64,000 nucleotides of DNA from DATHRK01 sp035465395 (GCA_035465395.1 DATHRK010000026.1:3891-67890), one strand, 5' to 3'; positions 27,095 through 35,605 are shown, counted from the stretch's first letter. Notes: generated by a model from the sequence alone, not told the origin. A program made the numbers and translations.

Positions 27095-27394
27095 GTGGAT
27101 CAGCGACATGCGGTGGCGGTGGACCCGGACGTAAGGGATCGCGCGATACGGCGCCTGAGGCGCGTGGAGGGTCAGGTGCGCGGCCTGCAGCAGATGGTGG
27201 AGGACGGGCGCTACTGCGCGGACATCCTGGTGCAGGTCTCCGCCGCCCACGAGGCGTTGCGAGGCGTCGGCAAGCTGTTGATGGCGAACCACCTTCGGCA
27301 CTGCGTGACGCACGCGCTGCGCGGCGACGACGAGGCGGAGGCCGAGCGCACGTACGCGGAGGTGCTGGACCTGATGTATCGCCATGCCCGCTGA
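27095..27394 (+). CDS. csoR: CsoR-family copper-sensing repressor
   Basis: A 99-residue all-helical repressor. The signature RRLRRVEGQVRGLQQMVEDG leads to the Cu(I) ligands Cys 41 (RYCADIL), His 66 and Cys 70 (NHLRHCV), spaced 25 and 4 exactly as in M. tuberculosis CsoR. Copper binding releases the operator upstream. The GTG at 27095 is chosen because GGAGG (27086-27090) precedes it and the length fits the family; a GTG at 27014 would add 27 Gly/His-rich residues without a ribosome site. Its end overlaps the copA start by 11 bases. Confidence 0.92.
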   Translation: MDQRHAVAVDPDVRDRAIRRLRRVEGQVRGLQQMVEDGRYCADILVQVSAAHEALRGVGKLLMANHLRHCVTHALRGDDEAEAERTYAEVLDLMYRHAR

Positions 27395-29885
27395 CACGCA
27401 GTTGTCCGTCCCCGTGACGGGCATGACCTGCGCCGCGTGCGCGGCGCGCATCCAGAGCGGTCTCGAGCGGACCGAGGGCGTGGAGAGCGCGGCGGTCAAC
27501 TTCGGCGCCGAGCGGGCGCGCGTCCGGCTCCGCGACGGGGCGGGGCCCGCCGACATCGTCGCCGCGGTGCGGGGCCTCGGCTACGACGTCGCGACCTCGC
27601 TCACGCGCATCCACATCGAGGACCTGGAATCGGCCCACACCGCCGCGCCGCTCGAGGCGGCGCTGCGCGCGGTGCCCGGCGTGATCCGCGCCGACGTGGA
27701 CCTCACCCGGGAGATCGCCTCGGTGAGCTCCATCGCGGGGACGGTCGACCCGCGGGCGCTGGCGGAGGCCGTGCGGTCGGCGGGCTACGCGGTGGCCGAC
27801 CTGGACGCCGAGGACGCGGCGGCGGCGGAGGCCGCGCGCCGGGACGATCTCGTCCGCCGCCTGCGCCGGCGCTTCGCGTTCGCCGCGGTGGTGGCCGCGT
27901 CGTCGATGCTGCTGTCCATGCCCCTGATGCTGGAGGCCGGCGCGGCGGCCCGGGCGGGCGTCGCCCACCGGCTCATGATGCCCATCGCGCACGCCGTGCG
28001 GCGGATCATGCCCGGGCTCTTCACCGTCGACCCCGATGTCCTGCGCTGGACCCTGCTCATCCTGACCGCCGCCGTGATGGCGTGGGCGGGACGGCAGTTC
28101 TACCGGGGCGCCTGGAGCGGCCTGCTGCACCGCTCGGCGGACATGAACACGCTGATCGCCGTGGGCACGGGGGCGGCGTTCGTGCTCAGCGCGGCGGCCA
28201 CCGTGGCGCCGGGCTGGTTCGTCGCCTCCGGGATCGCGCCGGACGTCTACTTCGAGGCGGTCTCGACGATCATCGCCCTCGTACTGCTGGGAAAGCTCCT
28301 GGAAGCCCGCGCCAAGGGACGCACGTCGCGCGCGATCCGCGATCTGATCGACCTGCAGCCGCGGGACGCCATACGCCTGGCGGACGGGACCGAGCAGCGC
28401 GTGCCGGTCGACGAGCTGGAGGTCGGCGACGTCGTGCTGGTGCGGCCGGGCGCACGCGTCCCCGTCGATGGGACGGTCGTCGACGGCGAGAGCGCGGTCG
28501 ATCAGGCCACCTTCACGGGCGAGCCGGTCCCGGTGCCGAGGGTGGCCGGAGACGAGGTTCTCGGCGGCAGCATCAACGGCGAGGGCCTGCTGACCGTGCG
28601 CGCCGACCGCGTAGGCGCGGCGACCGCACTGGCCCAGGTCGTCACGCTGGTCGAGCAGGCGCAGGGCGCGCGGCCGCACATCCAGCGCGTCGCCGATCGC
28701 GTGGCCGGGATCTTCGTCCCGGTCGTCGTCGTCATCGCGGCCGTCTCCTTCGCCGTGTGGCTCGCGCTCGGACCCGAGCCCCGGCTGCCGTTCGCGGTCG
28801 TGGCGTTCGTGACCGTGCTGATCATCGCGTGCCCCTGCGCGCTCGGGCTGGCCACCCCCACCGCGGTCATGGTCGCCACGGGCCGCGCGGCGTCGAGGGG
28901 ACTGCTCTTCCGGGGCGGGGACGCGCTCGAGCGAGCGGCCGACGTCACCCGCGTCGCGCTGGACAAGACCGGCACGCTCACCGAGGGACGGCCGCGGGTG
29001 GTGGGCGTCCGCACCGCGGGTACGACGGAGGACGCGCTGCTGCGCGCCGCGGCGTCGGCCGAGCGGGGATCGGCCCACCCCCTCGCCGAGGCGATCGTCG
29101 CCGAGGCGCGCGGCCGCGAGCTGGAGCTCGCGGAGCCCCGGGACTTCCGCTCCTACGGGGGCCGAGGCGTCGCGGCGAGCGTCGATGGAGACGCGGTCAC
29201 GGTGGGGAGCCGGGCCTTCCTGGAAGGCCGCGACATCCGCCTCGACGCCGACGTCGCCGAGGGCGAGGCCGCCGGGATCGCCACCCAGGTGCACGTCGCG
29301 GTGGAGGGCCGGTACGCCGGCACGATCGAGATCGCGGACCGCCTCAAGCCGGGGGCGAAGGACGCCGTGTCGGCGCTGCGGCGACGCGGCATCGAGGTCC
29401 TGCTGGTGACGGGCGACGCGGAGGCTCCGGCCCGCGACGTCGCCGGGAAGGTGGGCATCGAGGACGTGCGCGCGGGGGTGATGCCGGCCGACAAGCTGGC
29501 TGTGATCGAAGAACTGCAGCGCGCCGGCCACGTCGTCGCCATGGTGGGCGACGGCGTCAACGACGCGCCGGCGCTCGCCAGGGCGGACGTGGGGATCGCC
29601 ATTGGCACCGGCGCCGACGTGGCCCTGGAGGCGTCCGACGTGACGCTCGTGGGCGGGCACCCGGCCGGCGTCGCGGCGGCCCTCGGGATCGCGCGGCGAG
29701 CGCGCCGGGTGATCCGGCAGAACCTGTTCTGGGCGTTCGTCTATAACGCGATCGGCATACCGGTGGCAGCCGGCGTGCTGTACCCCGTCTGGGGCGTCCT
29801 GCTGTCGCCCGCGCTGGCGAGCGCCGCGATGGCGTTCAGCTCGGTGAGTGTGGTCACCAACAGCCTGCGCCTCGCGCGCTCTTGA
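27384..29885 (+). CDS. copA: Cu(I)-exporting P1B-type ATPase CopA
   Basis: An 833-residue copper efflux pump. The first heavy-metal domain has GMTCAAC (Cys 16, Cys 19). A second domain-like segment (about 73-140) keeps the fold but has no Cys pair. Membrane helices flank the transport motif IIACPCALGLATP (Cys 483, Cys 485). The phosphorylation site is ALDKTGTLTEGRP (Asp 527), with the actuator motif FTGEPVPV and hinge MVGDGVNDAPALARADVGIA. It drives Cu(I) out of the cytoplasm using ATP. It sits between csoR and a CopZ chaperone gene in one operon. Confidence 0.96.
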   Translation: MPADTQLSVPVTGMTCAACAARIQSGLERTEGVESAAVNFGAERARVRLRDGAGPADIVAAVRGLGYDVATSLTRIHIEDLESAHTAAPLEAALRAVPGVIRADVDLTREIASVSSIAGTVDPRALAEAVRSAGYAVADLDAEDAAAAEAARRDDLVRRLRRRFAFAAVVAASSMLLSMPLMLEAGAAARAGVAHRLMMPIAHAVRRIMPGLFTVDPDVLRWTLLILTAAVMAWAGRQFYRGAWSGLLHRSADMNTLIAVGTGAAFVLSAAATVAPGWFVASGIAPDVYFEAVSTIIALVLLGKLLEARAKGRTSRAIRDLIDLQPRDAIRLADGTEQRVPVDELEVGDVVLVRPGARVPVDGTVVDGESAVDQATFTGEPVPVPRVAGDEVLGGSINGEGLLTVRADRVGAATALAQVVTLVEQAQGARPHIQRVADRVAGIFVPVVVVIAAVSFAVWLALGPEPRLPFAVVAFVTVLIIACPCALGLATPTAVMVATGRAASRGLLFRGGDALERAADVTRVALDKTGTLTEGRPRVVGVRTAGTTEDALLRAAASAERGSAHPLAEAIVAEARGRELELAEPRDFRSYGGRGVAASVDGDAVTVGSRAFLEGRDIRLDADVAEGEAAGIATQVHVAVEGRYAGTIEIADRLKPGAKDAVSALRRRGIEVLLVTGDAEAPARDVAGKVGIEDVRAGVMPADKLAVIEELQRAGHVVAMVGDGVNDAPALARADVGIAIGTGADVALEASDVTLVGGHPAGVAAALGIARRARRVIRQNLFWAFVYNAIGIPVAAGVLYPVWGVLLSPALASAAMAFSSVSVVTNSLRLARS

Positions 29886-29899
29886 ACCCGGGAGAGATC

Positions 29900-30112
29900 A
29901 TGGAGTCTACGACGCTGACGATCGATGGGATGAGCTGCGCCCACTGCGAGCACGCGGTCACCGCCGCGCTCCGGGCCGTACCGGGCGTGGTCGACGCCCA
30001 CGTGGAGCTACGAACGGGCCGTGCAAAGGTCGAACACGAAGGGGCCGATCCGGCGGCCCTCGAGAAAGCCGTGTCGGAGGCCGGCTATTCCGGCCGGTGT
30101 GCGGTGCCCTGA
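29900..30112 (+). CDS. copZ: Copper chaperone, CopZ-like HMA protein
   Basis: A 70-residue single heavy-metal-associated domain: TLTIDGMSCAHCEHAVTAAL carries the Cys-x-x-Cys Cu(I) site (about residues 13-16), and the fold is completed by GVVDAHVELRTGRAKVEHEG and AVSEAGYSGRCAVP. An extra Cys stands near the C-terminus. It lies 14 bases after copA, with GGGAGAG before its ATG, and should hand Cu(I) to CopA or CsoR. A slightly longer frame beginning at 29882 overlaps the copA stop and is less likely. Confidence 0.92.
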   Translation: MESTTLTIDGMSCAHCEHAVTAALRAVPGVVDAHVELRTGRAKVEHEGADPAALEKAVSEAGYSGRCAVP

Positions 30113-30158
30113 GGCTGGACGCGCGCGGCACCCCGTCCCGGCCGCCGAGCCCGAGGGC

Positions 30159-31157
30159 TCAGCCCACGCCGGGGTACACGTAGGCGTCGACGATCTCGGC
30201 CAGGGAGGCGGCGGAGGGCTGGAGCTCCGCACCGATGCCGGGTCGCGTCGCGATGCCGATGTCCACCCGTCCCGGATCCCGCGCGTCGCGAAGCGGAACG
30301 AACCGAACCTCGCCGGACCACGTCCGGCGGGCGTCGTCGAAGAGCGACGTGCCGTCGAACGACACCACCCCGGTCGAGCCCGCCGTCCCGGGCGCGCCGT
30401 CGACCAGGACGGCGTAGAGCTGGCGCCCGTAGCGCTCCCGCAGGAGCGCCGCCAAGGGCGTGGGCGCGTGGGCGCCGCCGCCGCTGCCCCCCGCCCGGGC
30501 GCGAACCTCCCGCAGCGCGTCGAGCCCGTCGACGATGAGCAGCAGGCGCGCGTTGGGCTCGCGGGCCAGCACCCCCTCGCTCAGAACCGACAGAGCGTAT
30601 TCGGAGCGCCCGGCCCAGCGGACGACTGCGTTCGCCGGAGACGCCGCGGCCGCGGGAGGCCAGTCCGGAGGGTCGAGCGCGATCACCCGAAGGGCCCGGT
30701 CGACGCCCAACTCGTCGTTGATCGCGCGCACGGCTCGCAGAAGTTCCCGGAGCCCGGTGGGGCTCGACGCGGCCTCGGGTAGAAGGGTCGGGTCTTCGAT
30801 CGCCCCCGTCAGATAGCGGTCGATGGCGGACTGCGCCTCCGCGGGCGCCCATACCCCGACCGCGTCGAGGCCCGGACCGAGCGCGAGCGAATCCAGCGCC
30901 TGGATAGCCACGCGCGTCCCCGCGCGCGTGCCCACGTGGACCCCGAGGACGATGATGCGCCGGGTCTGGGCAACCTCTCGAAGCCCGGGGCCGAGGGACC
31001 GCGCCAGCGGCGCCATGCGATCGACGGGGCTCTCCCGTTCGGGCTCGACCCGCCCCACCAGCACGAGCGCGCCGATCAGCGCGGCCAGGATCAGGAAGCC
31101 CAGCGCGCCGGCGACGCGCCCCTTCGGGCGACGCCGGACGTGGGCGCCGTACTTCAA
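30159..31157 (-). CDS. Single-pass membrane protein with a large outer domain, unknown
   Basis: A 332-residue protein with a basic N-terminus, one membrane helix (about 15-36, VAGALGFLILAALIGALVLV) and an alpha/beta domain outside. Recognisable only as patterns are RRIIVLGVHVGTRAGTRVAIQ and NARLLLIVDGLDALREVR, which remind me faintly of the TIKI/ChaN/erythromycin-esterase group, but the catalytic Glu/His pairs of that group are not clear. The start is a TTG overlapping the msrB stop (TTGA), so it is coupled to a methionine sulfoxide reductase. Function unknown. Confidence 0.65.
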   Translation of the reverse strand: MKYGAHVRRRPKGRVAGALGFLILAALIGALVLVGRVEPERESPVDRMAPLARSLGPGLREVAQTRRIIVLGVHVGTRAGTRVAIQALDSLALGPGLDAVGVWAPAEAQSAIDRYLTGAIEDPTLLPEAASSPTGLRELLRAVRAINDELGVDRALRVIALDPPDWPPAAAASPANAVVRWAGRSEYALSVLSEGVLAREPNARLLLIVDGLDALREVRARAGGSGGGAHAPTPLAALLRERYGRQLYAVLVDGAPGTAGSTGVVSFDGTSLFDDARRTWSGEVRFVPLRDARDPGRVDIGIATRPGIGAELQPSAASLAEIVDAYVYPGVG

Positions 31158-31585
31158 GCGGTCGACTCGTCGGTGGCGGCTTCGAAGTCGAGCGCGGCGG
31201 AGTTGATGCAGTACCGCAAACCGGTCGGCTGGGGGCCGTCCTGAAAGACGTGGCCCAGGTGGGCGTCACAGCGGGCGCACAGGACCTCGGTTCGGCGCAT
31301 GAACAGACTGCGGTCCTCCCGCGAGGCGACCCGATCCCCTTCGACCGGCTCGTAGAAGCTCGGCCAGCCGGAGCCCGAATCGTACTTCGCGTCCGAGGAG
31401 AAGAGCGGCTCTCCGCAACACACGCAGCGGTAGGTGCCCGGGTCCTTCTTGTCGTGGTAGGCTCCCGTGAAGGCCCGCTCCGTCCCTCCGCGACGGGTGA
31501 TCTCGTACTGCTCGGGCGTGAGCTTTTCCCGCCACTCCTCGTCGCTGATCTTCGCCGGGCCGGCGTTCTTCGGGGGATGTGTCAT
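31154..31585 (-). CDS. msrB: Peptide methionine-(R)-S-oxide reductase MsrB
   Basis: A 143-residue MsrB. Two zinc Cys pairs are seen (CVCC in TYRCVCCGEPLF and CARC in EVLCARCDAHLGH), with the substrate strand YDSGSGWPSF and the catalytic Cys in LRYCINSAALDF. The N-terminus KISDEEWREKLTPEQYEITR is standard. It reduces methionine-R-sulfoxide in proteins using thioredoxin. The ATG at 31585 is chosen over a longer frame because the family starts there. It is coupled to the unknown membrane protein downstream and diverges from a 61-residue gene. Confidence 0.96.
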   Translation of the reverse strand: MTHPPKNAGPAKISDEEWREKLTPEQYEITRRGGTERAFTGAYHDKKDPGTYRCVCCGEPLFSSDAKYDSGSGWPSFYEPVEGDRVASREDRSLFMRRTEVLCARCDAHLGHVFQDGPQPTGLRYCINSAALDFEAATDESTA

Positions 31586-31635
31586 TGACGGTATCGGAAG
31601 TCCCACGAATGGGGGGCGCTCTGCGGCGCACCCGA

Positions 31636-31664
31636 TTGATCGACGCTCTGGAACCAACTAAATT
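31636..31664 (+). promoter_or_regulatory. Promoter of the 61-residue gene
   Basis: TTGATC (31636-31641), 17 bases, TAAATT (31659-31664) in an AT-rich island between msrB and the small gene. The ATG is 37 bases beyond the -10. Confidence 0.6.
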
Positions 31665-31700
31665 ACGGTTCAGTAACGGCCAAGCGCAAAAGGAGGCCCG

Positions 31701-31886
31701 ATGGACGATGTCGCCCGCGACGCCAAGCGGCTCCTGCTCCGCTACGGGGCACCGATCGCGATCGTCGACAAGCTGCCTGAGGACGACCGGATCACGTACG
31801 CTCGCACGATCATCCACACCAGCCTGGCCGAGCGGCCGCGCAAGGTGAAGGAGCTGCTGGCGGAGGGAGGCTGGACGGAGGGCTGA
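31701..31886 (+). CDS. Small conserved-looking protein, unknown (61 residues)
   Basis: A 61-residue soluble, helix-rich protein: MDDVARDAKRLLLRYGAPIA, then IVDKLPEDDRITYARTIIHT and SLAERPRKVKELLAEGG. It has a clear promoter, AAGGAGG four bases before the ATG, and a terminator 38 bases after the stop, so it is an independent gene. It has no cysteines, membrane segment or signal. I do not recognise a family; the size and charge suit a regulatory or ribosome-associated small protein, but that is only a guess. Confidence 0.78.
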   Translation: MDDVARDAKRLLLRYGAPIAIVDKLPEDDRITYARTIIHTSLAERPRKVKELLAEGGWTEG

Positions 31887-31924
31887 GTCCGGTCGGGTCG
31901 AACGACCCATCGATAGTCCTGACG

Positions 31925-31957
31925 AACCGCCCCGGCGCCACGGCGACGGGGCGGTTT
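31925..31957. terminator. Bidirectional terminator between converging genes
   Basis: Arms AACCGCCCCG (31925-31934) and CGGGGCGGTT (31947-31956) are perfect complements around a 12-base loop. The flanking T on one side and A on the other serve the small gene on plus and the NhaC gene on minus. Confidence 0.8.
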
Positions 31958-31959
31958 CC

Positions 31960-33486
31960 TTAGATCATGACGAGCGCGAGGAGGGTGTACAGCACGCCTC
32001 CCATGCCGGCCGCGAGCAGCGCCAGGGGCAGCTGCGTGGTGACGTGGTCCATCAGGTCGGCACCCGTGGCCAGCGAGCTGAGGATCGTGGTGTCGGAAAT
32101 GGGCGAGCACTGGTCCCCGAACACCGCCCCGCCCAGCGTGGCTCCGAAGCAGAGCGCGACGTACGTCGGGTCCGGGACGAGCGCCCAGGCGAGGGGCATC
32201 GCGATGGGAAAGACCACGGCGTAGGTCCCCCACGAGCTGCCGATCGAGAACGCCACCGCCATGCAGATGCCGAGCAGCAACGCCGGCAGGAGCGCCGGCG
32301 CGATGGATGCCGCGGTGGTCTCCACGATGAAGGCCGCCGTGCCCAGCTCGCGCGACACCTGCCCGAGGGTGACCGCGAGCGCAAGGATGAGGGCGCCGAT
32401 GGTGACGCCCTTGCAGCCGTCGACGAACCCCATCATCGCCTCCTTCAGGCGGAGGCCCTTGATCAGCGCGATGAGGAAGGCGGAAAGGACGGCCAGCCCG
32501 AAGGCCTCGGCGATCGGCACGCCGATCGACGCGTACTCGCCCGCGAGCAGGCTTGGAACGACCCCCGACGCGGCGACGCCGATCAGCACGCCCAGGGGAA
32601 CCACGAAGTCCGCGAGGCCGGTGGGATACCCCTCGGGCACCTTCTCCACGGTCAACTCCCCGGCGGCCAGCGGCTCCGCGCCCGGCGCGTCGAGTTCACC
32701 CGTGCGCCGCGCGCGCTCCGTGGCGCGCTTCATCTTCCCGCCCACCCACGGCAGCAAGTCGAGCGCGAACAGGAGCGTCATCGCCACCGCGAACAGCGCG
32801 TAGAAGTTGAACGGGACGGCGCGGAAGATGAAGAAGCTCACCGCCTCCGCCTCGGTGGCGAAGAGCGGAATCGTGCCGACCACGAGCCCCGATACGTAGA
32901 ACGGCCACGCGTTGAGCGGGATGATCGTCGCCACCGGCGAGGCCGTCGAGTCGATGACATAGCTCACCTCCTCGTGGCTCACGCGTTGCGCATCCGTGAT
33001 CGGCCGCACCGTGGTCCCCGCGAGGATGGTGGAGATCGTGCCGCCCTGGTGGAAGATGATGCCGACCAGCCAGGCGAAGAACTTCGCCGACCGCGGCCCG
33101 CGGACCATGCGGCGCCCCATGGCCTCCGCGAAGTAGCGGGCGCCTCCGGTTCGGGTCCACAGGCCGATCAGCCCGCCGAGCGCCCACAGATACACCAGCA
33201 GGATCAGCGCGAAGGAGTCGCTGCCGACCGACGGGATCAGGAACGCGTCTACCAGGTTCCAGCGCCCGCTCACCGCGCCGCCGATCAGGATGCCGATGAA
33301 GAGCGAGCTGATGACCTCCCGGGTCACGAAGACCAGGAGCAGCGTAAACGCGGCCGGCAGGATCGACGCGAACCCGAAGTGCGGGCCCGACGGGCTCGCG
33401 ATGGCTTCGGAAGGCGCGATCCACGCCGCACCGGCGGCGAGCGCGGCGACCGCCAGGAGCGCGCCGAGTCTGCGGGTCTTGGGCAT
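31960..33486 (-). CDS. Na+/H+ antiporter, NhaC family
   Basis: A 508-residue polytopic membrane protein with about 12 helices. NhaC-family landmarks are TREVISSLFIGILIGGAVSG, IIFHQGGTISTILAGTTVRP, STASPVATIIPLNAWPFYVS, SIGSSWGTYAVVFPIAMPLA and GAVFGDQCSPISDTTILSSL, the last two with the conserved polar residues of the ion path. It exchanges sodium for protons for pH or salt balance. An N-terminal signal-like helix precedes the core. The ATG at 33486 (MPKTRRLG) is preferred; the frame continues 58 codons upstream as low-complexity sequence. It ends at the bidirectional terminator. Confidence 0.93.
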   Translation of the reverse strand: MPKTRRLGALLAVAALAAGAAWIAPSEAIASPSGPHFGFASILPAAFTLLLVFVTREVISSLFIGILIGGAVSGRWNLVDAFLIPSVGSDSFALILLVYLWALGGLIGLWTRTGGARYFAEAMGRRMVRGPRSAKFFAWLVGIIFHQGGTISTILAGTTVRPITDAQRVSHEEVSYVIDSTASPVATIIPLNAWPFYVSGLVVGTIPLFATEAEAVSFFIFRAVPFNFYALFAVAMTLLFALDLLPWVGGKMKRATERARRTGELDAPGAEPLAAGELTVEKVPEGYPTGLADFVVPLGVLIGVAASGVVPSLLAGEYASIGVPIAEAFGLAVLSAFLIALIKGLRLKEAMMGFVDGCKGVTIGALILALAVTLGQVSRELGTAAFIVETTAASIAPALLPALLLGICMAVAFSIGSSWGTYAVVFPIAMPLAWALVPDPTYVALCFGATLGGAVFGDQCSPISDTTILSSLATGADLMDHVTTQLPLALLAAGMGGVLYTLLALVMI

Positions 33487-33668
33487 CGGGCGGCCGGGTT
33501 CGGGGTTCTCGGGCGACGGAAGAGAATGCGTCGCGGGCGGGAGTGCCGAAAGCGGTGCGTCGCCGGGCGGGGTAGGACCGAGTCCCACGGAGTCCCGCGG
33601 AAGGGCGCGGGAAAGGAGGAGGTACTCGGTGCGGCGCAGGGCACGCGCCCTGCGCCGCACCGCGAAGA

Positions 33669-34322
33669 CTACCGGCTGGTCGGATCCAGCGACACCGAGT
33701 AGCCGATCATGACCGCTCCGGAGCGGTTCTTCACCTCGAAGTCGTCGGCAGGATCGACGTCCCTCAGGCCGATGTTGTACCGGCCTTCGAGAAAGAGGTC
33801 ACCAGGACCCGCCGCGAAGGCGAGCCCGCCCCCGAAGAGCACGCCGAAGTCCGTCGACTCGGTATTGAAGTCCTCGTCGAACGCATCGCAGTCCGCGTCA
33901 ATGCTAATGCCCGCTTCTTCCCCTTCGACCTTGCACGACGCCTCGAAGCTCACGACGGGGCCGCCGTAGAGGAAAGGCATCACCGACTGCGCGGGGATGT
34001 TGAAGCGCACCAGCAACGGGATCTCGACGTAATCGAGCTTCAGCTTGGCGGTCGTGCTGGCTTCGTTGATCTCGAACCCCTTGCTCATGTAGAGCAACTC
34101 GGGCTGCAGGACCAGGCCACTCGCGCCGAGCGGGATCTGGACCTCGGCGCCGCCGCCGAACGCCGTGCGCGACTCCGTGTCGAATTCGGGATCCTCGGGG
34201 TCCTCGCTCACGTTGGAAAACGTGACGCCGCCCTTCGCGCCGAGCCGCATCTGCGCATCGACCCCGCTCACCGCGACGACGAGAAAAGCCGCCGCGATCG
34301 TGAAAGCCCACAACCTCCGCAT
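33669..34322 (-). CDS. Outer-membrane beta-barrel protein (porin/OmpW-like)
   Basis: A 217-residue protein with a cleaved signal (about 1-23, ending VSGVDAQ). The mature chain has alternating strands ending in aromatic residues (MRLGAKGGVTFSN, LVLQPELLYMSKGFEI, LDYVEIPLLVRFNI, MPFLYGGPVVSFEA, FGVLFGGGLAFAAG), as in eight-stranded barrels of the outer-membrane beta-barrel domain family. An acidic loop with two Cys sits near 110-130. It starts at the ATG at 34322, with GGAGG about seven bases upstream; an inverted repeat lies at 34355-34375. Confidence 0.85.
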   Translation of the reverse strand: MRRLWAFTIAAAFLVVAVSGVDAQMRLGAKGGVTFSNVSEDPEDPEFDTESRTAFGGGAEVQIPLGASGLVLQPELLYMSKGFEINEASTTAKLKLDYVEIPLLVRFNIPAQSVMPFLYGGPVVSFEASCKVEGEEAGISIDADCDAFDEDFNTESTDFGVLFGGGLAFAAGPGDLFLEGRYNIGLRDVDPADDFEVKNRSGAVMIGYSVSLDPTSR

Positions 34323-34678
34323 CGCCCACCTCCTGTGCATAAACTGTTGTCGTTCGATCGGCGCTCTGCCGATCGGTTCTGCACCACGGCACCATCGCCG
34401 TGCCTACAAAGTCAATTCGATTAACAATCGCGCGATGCGACGCGGCCTCCCATACGGGGATCGCCGCATCATCGGGCAACGTCTAGCCGCCCGCGCGGAA
34501 CGAAGGAGAGGGGAAGGTCTTCGTTCGCTGGGTCACCGCCCGAGGCGGTGTCTTGTCTCCCGGCGCATCGCTGAAACCGGTGCAGCCGCCGAAAGGTTCC
34601 ACGACAACCGCGTAGTTGCAAGGTTTTTCCCGTGCCGCCAGCATCCAGGGCCAAGTAGATGACCCGAATCCCGAACCG
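34323..34678. other. Intergenic region between divergent envelope genes
   Basis: About 350 bases, more AT-rich than the surroundings. It holds the ribosome site of the barrel gene (GGAGG), the inverted repeat at 34355-34375 and a TTGACT hexamer on the minus strand (34415-34410) without a convincing -10. No ORF here has normal codon bias, and I see no RNA gene. Confidence 0.6.
34355..34375. repeat. Inverted repeat upstream of the barrel gene
   Basis: CGATCGGC and GCCGATCG are perfect 8-base arms around GCTCT, 33 bases before the barrel ATG. It may be an operator or a 5' leader hairpin near the ribosome site. Confidence 0.5.
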
Positions 34679-35605
34679 ATGCCGCCCATGCGCACCTCAG
34701 CGATCGCGCTTGCCGCCCTGCTGCTCTCGTTGCCGCGGGCACTCGATGGGCAGGTCGGCTGGTTCCCGGATCGGCGGGCCTTCGACGGTCCCGTGGCGGA
34801 CCCGCTGGAACCCCGCGTGGCAGGTGGCCTGGTCTTCACGGACCTGCTGGAGGTGCGCCCCGGGGTCCCGCACGAGCGCCCGGCCTTCACCATAGGCGAA
34901 CCGGCCGACGACCTCGAATCGGACCTGCAGGCGACCGTCGCGCTGGGCGGGACCGTGCCGCTCTGGGGCACCCGTTTCGGCAGCGACGGAGCGCTCGTCG
35001 TCGCGCCCCAGCTCGCGGTCTTCGCGCGCTTCCGCCTGGAGCCGCCGAGCCGCGACGAGGCGGGCTCCGACTGGGTCGTGGCGCTGCCGCTGGAGGTGCG
35101 CTTCGACGACCGCCTCAGCGGGCGCGTCCGGCTCATGCACCGGAGCGCCCACCTGGGGGATGAGCTCATGCAGGTGGACGGCGGCCCCCTGCGGCTCGAG
35201 TTCAGCATCGAAGCCGTCGACGGTCTCGTCGCCTTTCGCCCGCTTCCGGGCGTGCGGGTGTACGGTGGGGGCACCCTGATTCTCCGCTCGCAGACGTTTC
35301 GCTGGGTGGACGGAGGGGGCGGCACGGTCGCGGCGACCGTCGACTTCGACGATTCCTTCGAAGTGCAGGTCGGCGCCGAGGCCGACGGCGGGGGCGTCTG
35401 GCGGTGGCGCGTGGCGGCCGACGTGCGAGCTGCGCAGCGCAGCGAGTGGGACACGGGGGTGGCCGCCATCGCGGGCGTGGGACGAGCCGTCGCGGGCCGC
35501 GAGCTGCGCCTCCACGCGCGGCTGCAATCGGGCGTCTCCTCCCTGGGGGAATTCTTCCGCACCGACGAGCAGCTCTGGGGAATCGAGCTGGAATTCGTGC
35601 CCTAG
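34679..35605 (+). CDS. DUF1207-like exported protein
   Basis: About 308 residues with a signal peptide (SAIALAALLLSLPRALDGQ). The mature N-terminus, GWFPDRRAFDGPVADPLEPR, and later RLMHRSAHLGDELMQVDGG resemble the DUF1207 family, in which a FP...PL.ADPR stretch and a LGDEY-type motif recur. The rest is a strand-rich chain compatible with an outer-membrane barrel. ATG 34679 and ATG 34688 are both possible starts. Its stop overlaps that of the converging gene on the other strand by four bases. Function unknown. Confidence 0.68.
   Translation: MPPMRTSAIALAALLLSLPRALDGQVGWFPDRRAFDGPVADPLEPRVAGGLVFTDLLEVRPGVPHERPAFTIGEPADDLESDLQATVALGGTVPLWGTRFGSDGALVVAPQLAVFARFRLEPPSRDEAGSDWVVALPLEVRFDDRLSGRVRLMHRSAHLGDELMQVDGGPLRLEFSIEAVDGLVAFRPLPGVRVYGGGTLILRSQTFRWVDGGGGTVAATVDFDDSFEVQVGAEADGGGVWRWRVAADVRAAQRSEWDTGVAAIAGVGRAVAGRELRLHARLQSGVSSLGEFFRTDEQLWGIELEFVP

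Noticed and set aside
26895..29660. Long minus-strand extension upstream of the topoisomerase gene
   Set aside because: It runs antisense through csoR and copA; the topoisomerase family N-terminus begins at 26894.
33487..33660. 58-codon N-terminal extension of the NhaC-type antiporter
   Set aside because: The extension is Pro/Arg/Ser-rich without membrane character; the antiporter starts naturally at MPKTRRLG.
34387..34415. TTGACT as a -35 element for the outer-membrane barrel gene
   Set aside because: At 16-18 bases downstream on the minus strand there is no acceptable -10 hexamer.
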